A stretch of DNA of 64,000 bases from Myotis daubentonii. Lineage: Eukaryota > Chordata > Mammalia > Chiroptera > Vespertilionidae. The notes under the pieces are model-generated. The model had not been told where the DNA came from, did no database searches, and saw nothing but the letters and a program-made list of their open reading frames with translations. Where the stretch lies: positions 107,662,102 to 107,726,101 of the forward strand of contig NC_081861.1 in assembly GCF_963259705.1 (NCBI RefSeq), given 5' to 3'. The translations under genes and the position numbers were made by a program. This document shows positions 57,157 through 64,000 of the stretch, piece after piece. Positions within the stretch are counted from its first letter, which is position 1. Each line of letters starts with the position of its first letter.

Positions 57157-57847
57157 TCCTATATAATAATAATAAAAGGCTAATATGCATATTGACTGAA
57201 CGGCAGAATGACTTGTTGCTATGATGCACACTGGCCACCAGGGGGCAGATGCTCAATGCAGGAGCTGCCCCCTGATGGTCAGTGCACTTCCGTATGGGGA
57301 GTGCCACTCAGCCAGAAGCTGGCTCATGGCTGGCCTGCACAGTGGTGGTGGCAGGAGCCTCTCCCACCTCCGTGGCAGCACTAAGAATGTCCAACTAATG
57401 GTTTAGACCCGATCCCTTGGGGGCCTAAGCCTTTAGTCCAGGGGTGGGCAAACTTTTTGACTCGAGGGCCACAATGGGTTCTTAAACTGGACCGGAGGGC
57501 CAGAACAAAAGCATGGATGGAGTGTTTGTGTGAACTAATATAAATTCAAAGTAAACATCATTACATAAAAGGGTACGGTCTTTTTTTTCAATAGTTTTAT
57601 TCATTTCAAACGGGCCGGATCCGGCCCGCGGGCTGTAGTTTGCCCACGGCTGCTTTAGTCAGACATCCCTCGAGGGCTCCCTGGCTGCCAGAAGGATGTC
57701 TGACTGCAAGCTTAGGCCTGGTCCCCCGGGGAGTGGGACTAAGTCAACAGGTGGACATCCCCCAAGGTGTCCTGGACTGTGAATGGGCGCAGGCCGGGCT
57801 GAGGGACCACCCCTGAGTGCACAAATTTTTGTGCACTGGGCCTCTAG
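57157..57847 (+). mobile_element. Near-canonical HeliBat Helitron with nested hAT
   Basis: It starts TCCTATATAATAATAATAAA after A (57156) and ends TTGTGCACTGGGCCTCTAG before T (57848). It carries all the family words: CACTGGCCACCAGGGGGCAG, AGGAGCTGCCCCCTGATGGT, GGGGAGTGGGACTAAG and GGACATCCCCCAAGG. A 214-bp hAT (57439-57652) interrupts it. Confidence 0.95.
57439..57652. mobile_element. hAT element nested in Helitron
   Basis: Ends CAGGGGTGGGCAAAC and GTTTGCCCACGGCTG with perfect 8-bp duplications CTTTAGTC at 57431-57438 and 57653-57660. Same family as 27566-27785 in opposite orientation, with a different core. Confidence 0.95.
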
Positions 57848-57859
57848 TTGAGGTATAAT

Positions 57860-58230
57860 TAGTATACAAAAATTGCACACACTTAATGTATACATCTTGA
57901 TAAGTTTGGACATATGCATACACCAGTGACAGAATCACCACAGCCAAGGCACTAAACATATCCATTACGTGTGTTTGTTTGTGGTACCTTTTCTTTCTTT
58001 TCTTCTTTTTTATTTCTTCCCCTTTTTTAAAGATAAGAACACTTAACATGAGGTCTATTTCCTTAACATATTTTAAAGTATAAAATTCTGTATTATTAAC
58101 TGTAGGTACTAGGTTGTACAACTGATCTCTAGAACTTATTCATCATGCTTAACAGAAATGTTATAGCATTGAAAAATGATTCCTTATTTCCTCCTGCCCC
58201 CTCCCCAGCCTCTAACAACCTACATTCTAT
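57860..58230 (+). repeat. Old L1 3' region, sense
   Basis: TTGATAAGTTTGGACATATG, ATACACCAGTGACAGAATCA and TATTAACTGTAGGTACTAGG follow ancient L1M text. Diverged, with an inserted T-rich tract around 57985-58030. Confidence 0.65.
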
Positions 58231-58621
58231 TGTTTCTTCTAGAAATCTATTTTTATTTGGAAAAGTTGATGTACCTCCTAATCAATGTTCACATTTCTCA
58301 CATACTTACTAGTTATTGAGGAAAAATATATAGATTACATTCCAAATGTATTCATATTTAAAGGTTTTATTTCCCATTGATGATAGAAAGAAAAACATTT
58401 ATATACTTCCCCTCCCCCAGGAATGCTAGGAGAATTAAATAAGATAAAATATTTAAAATTCATCACATAGTAACTGGCTGAGAGGTACACTAAAAAGTTA
58501 ATTCTTTTCTTCTCCCTAACCTCTATGATGTTAAGCCCAATAGTCTGTTCTCAACTTTCATCTTAGTTTACACATCAGGAGCATTTAACAGAGTTGATCA
58601 CTATTCCTTCTTTGAATTTTC

Positions 58622-58708
58622 TTTTTTTAAATTTTATTTTATTGCTTACAGTCTTACAAAGGGTATTACATATGTGTCCCTTCCCCCCCCCCCCCGCCCT
58701 TGACAATC
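58622..58708 (-). mobile_element. Tiny (87 bp) L1 3' UTR insertion, antisense
   Basis: A T-rich start, then TATTACATATGTGTCCC, a C-run and CTTGACAAT. A perfect 16-bp target duplication CCTTCTTTGAATTTTC lies at 58606-58621 and 58709-58724. Confidence 0.93.
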
Positions 58709-59159
58709 CCTTCTTTGAATTTTCACTTGACTTCCAGGATATCCCTCTCTCCTGTTTTTACTTCTTCCGTCTGCCTCACTGTCCACTTTTCAATTACCTT
58801 TGCTAGTCTCTTCTCTGGTACCCCACTTACTTAATTTTGGACTTAATTTTGGAGTGTCATAAGGCTTAGTTCCTCATCTCCATTATCTCTTCTCCCTCCA
58901 TTCTTTGTTCACCTATCTTTGCTCCCTCCAATTTTTGTTCACTGATTCCCTTGGTGATCTCATCCAGTCTCATGTCTTTAAATACCATTCTAACTGGGAA
59001 AATTTATAACTCCTGACTCAGAAATATAACTGCCTACTCAACATCTCCACTTTGATATCTAATACCTATTTCAAAATCAGCAAGTACAAGACTGAACTAT
59101 GCAACTTCCATCACCACCACTCCAAACAGGTTCTTTCTATAGTCTTTCCCATCTCAGTT

Positions 59160-60070
59160 GATGACAACTCCATCCTTTCATTTCTTTAGGCCAAAAATTT
59201 GAAAGTCATCATCAATCCTCTTTTTTCTTGCACACTCTAATTCTTGTCCATCAGGAAATACTGTTGGTTTTGCCTTAAAAATAGAAAAGTATAAATCAGC
59301 CTTTTTTTTTTTTCTTACCTCACCATCACTGTTATCATTCTGGTTTAAGCTATTCTATTTACCTCTTGCCTATATTACTGAACAGCTTTGTGACCTTTCT
59401 CCCTGCTTCTACCTTTGTCCCCATACAATCTGTTTTCGATGCAGTAGAAAAGAGTGTGATCCTTTCAAAACAACCTAAATCATATCACTCTTCTCCAAAA
59501 CCTGTAATTGTTTCTCATTTTATTCACTCTAAAAATCAAAGGTATTTTGTGATCTGTCTCCTTCCTTCTCAGCCTTATCTTCTACCACATTCGCTTAACT
59601 CACTGTGCTCCAGCAGCACTAATTCCCTTTGGTTCGTCAACATGCAGGCACACACCCTCTTGTTTTAGTCTTTTGTACTTGCTGTTTCTGCTGGTTGGAA
59701 TGCTCTCTTCTCCCCAAATATGCTATTATCTAACTCACTCACCTCCTCAGAGTTCCTTCATATATTACTTCTCAATGAGACCTGCTCTTTGCTACCCCAT
59801 TATATCACTGCAACCTGTCCTACTATCTGTGTCCCCCATCGCCAATCCCCTTATCCTGCTCCTTTTCTTTTTTTCCTTAGCACTTGTCACCTTTAAACAT
59901 CCTAGATAATTTAGTAATGATACCTATTTTTGTTGTCTGTCTTTCTCTGCTACAATTTAAGCTGCTTTAGGACATGGATCTTTGTTCACTGGTCTATCTC
60001 AAATGCCTGAAACAGTAATTGGCACATAGTAGGTACCCACTAAATATTATCGAATAAATGAATGAATGTT
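59160..60070 (+). repeat. L2 LINE 3' end
   Basis: TTGGCACATAGTAGGTACCC and CGAATAAATGAATGAATG at the end, with TATCACTCTTCTCCAAAACC and AGTTCCTTCATATATTACTT upstream: a long sense L2 in intron 2 of gene 2. Its pyrimidine-rich open frames are not genes. Confidence 0.85.
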
Positions 60071-61052
60071 ATTGCTTAATAAACAATTCATTTGTGATTC
60101 ATTTCTAATCTAAACAAGAAATATATTCTTGTGAAAGGCTTTCCCCCCAAGAACAAATCCATGAGGATTGATAAAATTTTTTAAAATATTTTTGACCTCC
60201 TTAAATGAATGAAATTGTGTTACATTTTAGAAACCATTTCTTACTGAGTAGATTACTACCTATTTGAAGCTGGTATATTTATTTTCTTATAGATTCCTAG
60301 ACTATCAGAGCTATAAAATATTATGATAATTGTCTAATCAATCCCTTCATGTCATTCATGACAGTACTCCTTAATATATTGGAATGATACAAACCAAGAG
60401 AAACTTATTTAGGATCTGACATTTGCTGTAATTGGGTAATCCATTACCAATTCTATGGAAGACAATGAAGCAATCTCTAAAGATACTACAAGAACTAACT
60501 TCACCATTAGCCACTCCCATGGAGGATGATGAGAAGTCATATTATTCCTCTCCACAAACCCATAGACATGTCTATGTGGGTGTATGCCATGCCAGTTCAG
60601 TCTTTTCACCAGAGAACTACATTCAGGTTATTTGGCAGAGTATCAGGGCTTTATAAAAACACTAGACATTTCTATGAGTCATTTATTTGTATAAAATAGA
60701 GGAGGAAAATATGGAGTCATGGGAATGATGGGGGTAGATATTGCTGGCAGACAATCTAGTCTCACCTTCTCATGTTACTTCTTGTATTTGCTGTAGAGTG
60801 GTAGAGGCAGTTTGCTAACCATCATTCATTGCTATAAGAGTGGGTGGGGGAAAATCATAACCTACAGTTATATAACTGGTAGATTAGGCTGATTCAAATT
60901 TTTTTCATAACACTCACAGAACTACAGAACTAAAGTAGCTAAAGTAAAGTGAGGTATGAGTAGTAGGCAAAATGTGAATAGTTTTAAAAGCAGTCTTGAG
61001 ACAGCCATTTTTGGTGAGGCTTTTTCTTTTCATTTCTAGCTACATGCTACAT

Positions 61053-61128
61053 CTTCATTAGCTAATGGCTGGGAAAGCCTGACAGTCATGCTTCATTAGC
61101 TAATGGCTGGGAAAGCCTGACAGTCATG
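61053..61128. repeat. Perfect 38-bp tandem duplication
   Basis: The unit begins CTTCATTAGCTAATGGCTGG and ends CAGTCATG, at 61053-61090 and again at 61091-61128 with no difference. It ends 190 bp before exon 3 of gene 2 and contains the inner palindrome ATTAGCTAAT. Confidence 0.95.
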
Positions 61129-61318
61129 CTTACTAAATGTGTCCAAACCTGTAGGTTTTAGAGTGTTTGCTCAAGTGGAAAATGGGACAACATAAATTTC
61201 TTAAGGTCCTTAAAGGGAAACCTCATGGTTTAGTAAAAAATGAAAGGTTTGATTCCTTCAGGGGAGACATTATTTTTCTGATTTGTGAGCTTTTTCTATT
61301 TCTATTATCCCTATCTAG

Positions 61319-61510
61319 ATGTCCAAATTTCAGAGGTCGGTGGGGAAATTATTGGTATATGGGGGCCAAATGTGACCAACTCTGGAATACTCTGGACCTG
61401 ATTTTAGTTGCAACATTGCCTGGAATAGGACTGGCTTTCATAGTTGGTGTAACAATCCAGACTGTCCACTACTGTAAAAAGAAGTCAAAGAAGAATATAG
61501 ATGATGAACG
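61319..61510 (+). CDS. Gene 2, exon 3: end of ectodomain, membrane span and basic stop-transfer
   Basis: The acceptor CTATTATCCCTATCTAG is good and the donor is GAACG|GTAAGA. It is 192 nt, phase 2 in and phase 2 out. It completes CKCPNFRGRWGNYWYMGAKC, whose aromatic/glycine-rich end before the last cysteine is reminiscent of an EGF-like module. Then comes a ~25-residue hydrophobic span (LDLILVATLPGIGLAFIVGV...), followed by HYCKKKSKKNIDDER, a positive-inside stop-transfer. With the signal peptide in exon 1 this predicts type I topology. Length and cysteine pattern resemble the juxtamembrane end of EGF-bearing membrane proteins, but no SEA or mucin repeats are seen. Confidence 0.72.
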
Positions 61511-61904
61511 GTAAGAAATTTCTAAATACCTCCTAGAATGATGGGAAATCTCTTGTGAGATCAGCAAGTGAATCAAGAAATAATGGATATTATTTATCAT
61601 GCATACTCCTGCCATATTCTTTTTCATATTTGAAACATTTAATTATGTTCAAACAAAAAGGTCCAGGTAACCAAATCCATTTTGGTCAGAATATGAATAC
61701 ATAAAAAACTGATAAAACCCAAGTGTAATTAACTAAAGAATTGTCCTGCTACAGTGTCTTCCTTCTATTTGTGTACCACACATACTATCCTAGCGGAGGG
61801 TGGGGTTGCTGTACCTCCTATTCATTGCAACCTCCAGCAACAATGTCAGAGAAATGCAAAGAAGAATCCAACGGACTTGACTGTAATATGACTCTATCTT
61901 TGGT

Positions 61905-62215
61905 AAATTGATTAACGTCACTGGGTTCCCATTTTCTCACCTATAGAATATAATCTGGCCTACCCACCTTACAGAGATGATGAGAATACTACTGAAAGCA
62001 ACAATCATTTACTGAGGGTTTATTATGTATGCTAGGTTGAATTATAAATGTTTTATACCTATTAATTCATTTAATCCTCACCAGCACCCTATAAAGTACA
62101 GATGATAGTACCAAAGCACAGATTAAATAACTTGGCTGAGGTTATAGGGCTAAGTATGTACCCAGACAATCTGGCTCCAAGCCTAAACCCTTAACCCCCA
62201 TGCTATAGGAATGGA
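61905..62215. repeat. MIR pieces (sense then antisense)
   Basis: TTCCCATTTTCTCACCTATA (sense MIR words), followed from about 62055 by ATTTAATCCTCACCAGCACC, AAATAACTTGGCTGAGG and CTTAACCCCCATGCTATAGG (antisense MIR words). Confidence 0.65.
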
Positions 62216-62650
62216 ATTTCATAAGACAAAACATTGCTTTGAAAGCTGCATAGCCCTGTTGCATACCCTTTGTCTCTTTACTTAAAAGCAAACAATACCC
62301 TTTATATTTTGTGCTGCCTGAGAACCATAGAGATATGAGGGGTAAATGCCAGTAGGGTAAAATCTCATAAATTTTATACCAGTTAATTCACATTAGCATC
62401 TACTTTGAGGTATCATTCTCCAGTGACAAGATAATGTTAAACTGTATGCAGTATGAGGAGAGTTTGAAATATTTAAAATTGGAAGTAGCTGGTAATGTAA
62501 GCCTCACACTTCTAAGAATAGGCTTACAAAGTATAATAAAATCAACAGTTTGAACAGTCTTAGATATTTGCTAGCCAACATTGCTGCCATTTCAAAATCC
62601 TAACCCTTGTTTGTACCATCATTCCATACTCTTTAAAATGCAATGTGGTA

Positions 62651-62862
62651 GCCTTAGCTGGTTTAGCTCAGTGGATAGAGCATCGGCCTGTGAACTGAAA
62701 GGTCCCAGGTTCGATTCCGGTCAAGGGCATGTACCTTGGTTGCGGGCACATCCCCGGTAGGGGGTGTGCAGGAGGCGGCTGATCGATGTTTCTCATTGAT
62801 GTTTCTAACTCTCTATCCCTCTCCCCTCCTCTCTGTAAAAAATCAGTAAAATATATTTAAAA
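62651..62862 (+). mobile_element. VES SINE
   Basis: GGTTTAGCTCAGTGGATAGA, GATTCCGGTCAAGGGC, and tail AATCAGTAAAATATATT. Perfect 9-bp duplication AATGTGGTA at 62642-62650 and 62863-62871. Confidence 0.94.
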
Positions 62863-62889
62863 AATGTGGTACATAAGTATATATGCAGA

Positions 62890-63030
62890 AAATCAATGCT
62901 AATCAGCGTGGTGATGGAAGACTTGACTTGGGGTGGTGAATAGGACAGTTGATATATTGTAGAATTGTACATTTGAAATCTATATAATTGTATTAACCAA
63001 TGTTACCCCAATAAATTTAATAAAAAAATA
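62890..63030 (+). repeat. L1 3' end fragment
   Basis: GTGATGGAAGACTTGACTTG, GTAGAATTGTACATTTGAAA and CCCCAATAAATTTAATAAAA: the same 3' UTR type as 20960-21160. Confidence 0.8.
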
Positions 63031-63288
63031 AAGTAATTAATGTGGAGAATTTCATATTATCCTTTGACTTAGGTTAGAAACCTCCTGAGATTTTAAAGAA
63101 TTATTATAATTAGAAATCATACCTGTAAACAATTCACCTTTTTAGGATTCTCCACAGCTTTTCTAGTAAAAAGCTTTCTAGAACATTGGATTTGTTTTCC
63201 AATCATCTATCTTTTACTAAATGGCTATGACTTTGAATGAATTGCTTAGCCCTTGATTCCTCCTTTATACATTCCTACTTCTTTATAG

Positions 63289-63339
63289 ACATGAGAATCA
63301 AATAAAACAATTAATGGAAAACTGCATTGAGAAGCAAAG
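63289..63339 (+). CDS. Gene 2, exon 4: cytoplasmic tail (partial gene)
   Basis: The acceptor ATTCCTACTTCTTTATAG completes the split arginine codon left at 61510. The 51-nt segment is open and reads HENQIKQLMENCIEKQ before the donor CAAAG|GTAAAA, leaving phase 2. The tail is polar with one cysteine. It is short, so the support is the phase match plus the two splice signals. No stop codon was found, so the gene runs on beyond 64000 or into a missed exon in 63340-64000. Confidence 0.5.
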
Positions 63340-63549
63340 GTAAAATAAAAGCCTTGATTATAAATCAGGATAATAGTGGTGTTCACAAGCGTTTGGGCTT
63401 ATTTATAGGCTTTTGGGATAAAAATTAAACTGCCTTATTTCTAATATTTCCCTCCAGTTAAAATATAATTTAGTTTAAACTCCTTTTTCCCCTCTGTCAA
63501 TTATGAATTGACAAAGTGATTGTGTATATATTCTGGGAGATTCCTTAGT

Positions 63550-63730
63550 ATAGTGGAAAAAGTATGATAATGGAGCTAGGCAAACTGGGGCTCAAGTCTC
63601 TGCCCTATAAGTCAATGACTGTGTCACTTTGGGGAATTTCCTTAAAATTTTTCAGCCTCAGGTTTTTTCATCTCCAAAAATGGAGTTAACAATACCTATT
63701 TTGCAGGTTTTTTTCTAAATATTTAAATAA
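63550..63730 (+). repeat. MIR SINE
   Basis: TATAGTGGAAAAAGTATGAT, CACTTTGGGGAATTTCC, TTCATCTCCAAAAATGGAGT and ACAATACCTATTTTGCAGG, MIR in sense order. Confidence 0.75.
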
Positions 63731-64000
63731 GATAATATAATTTTTGTGAAATAAACTGATATTTAAAATGTACTTTCAATTGCATCAAAAAACTAAGATG
63801 GATTAATGGAGGGATACAGGGATGGATGGATGGACACATGTATGTTAAAGCAAGTATAGTAAAATATTAGTGATAAAATTGAGGTGGTAGATTCATAGGT
63901 ATTCACTGTAAAACTTAATTTTGCTATATATTTGAAAATTTTCATAATAAACTGTTTGGGATAAATTAGGGAAAACACTTTGAGCATGGAAATCATTCAA

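Noticed and set aside
62651..62725. tRNA-like A and B box sequence
   Set aside because: This is the tRNA-derived head of a VES SINE with a target duplication, not a functional tRNA gene.

Overview
This window is mammalian nuclear DNA, almost certainly from a vespertilionid bat. Three repeat types point there together: (i) tRNA-derived VES SINEs (GCTCAGTGGATAGAGC, GATTCCGGTCAAGGGC, TCTCTCATCATTGATG); (ii) many non-autonomous Helitrons of the HeliBat type, which start TC(C/T)TATA..TAATAAAAG, end GGCCTCTAG and sit in an A^T target; (iii) several young hAT transposons with 8-bp target duplications, including a SPIN element. L1, L2, MIR and endogenous retroviral remnants complete a normal mammalian background. 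No bacterial-type gene, CRISPR array, rRNA or functional tRNA gene is visible.

Layout. 1-7.0 kb: two antisense L1 copies with nested insertions. 7.1-17.5 kb: the 3' end of an unrecognised plus-strand gene (exons 8805-8918, 9111-9228 and 17384-17472 with a stop), with MITEs, a class II-like solo LTR and a SPIN in its intron or flanks. 17.9-26.6 kb: L2, a Helitron and a large antisense L1 carrying a Tigger-like MITE and a solo LTR. 26.9-31.7 kb: two head-to-tail Helitrons with a hAT inserted at their junction, then a decayed gammaretrovirus-like gag. 33-40 kb: VES, tandem Helitrons, hAT, MIRs, and a DD41D mariner inserted in the CTAG terminus of a Helitron. 40-45 kb: L1 copies and a solo LTR. 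45.3-52.6 kb: one 5'-inverted L1 split by 6.48 kb of Helitron-derived DNA that also carries about 1.8 kb of non-Helitron sequence. 53.0-63.4 kb: four phase-compatible exons of a second plus-strand gene, which I predict encodes a small cysteine-rich type I membrane protein. It continues past the window.

Neither host gene is recognised by name. Gene 1 shows only its C-terminal part and 3' UTR. Gene 2 shows its signal peptide, cysteine-rich ectodomain, transmembrane segment and part of its tail. The most unusual material is the nested transposon architecture, where precise target duplications let the insertion order be read. Short ORFs elsewhere in the window lie in repeats or are chance readings; I did not call them genes. 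Boundaries of old repeats (MIR, L2, old L1) are approximate.
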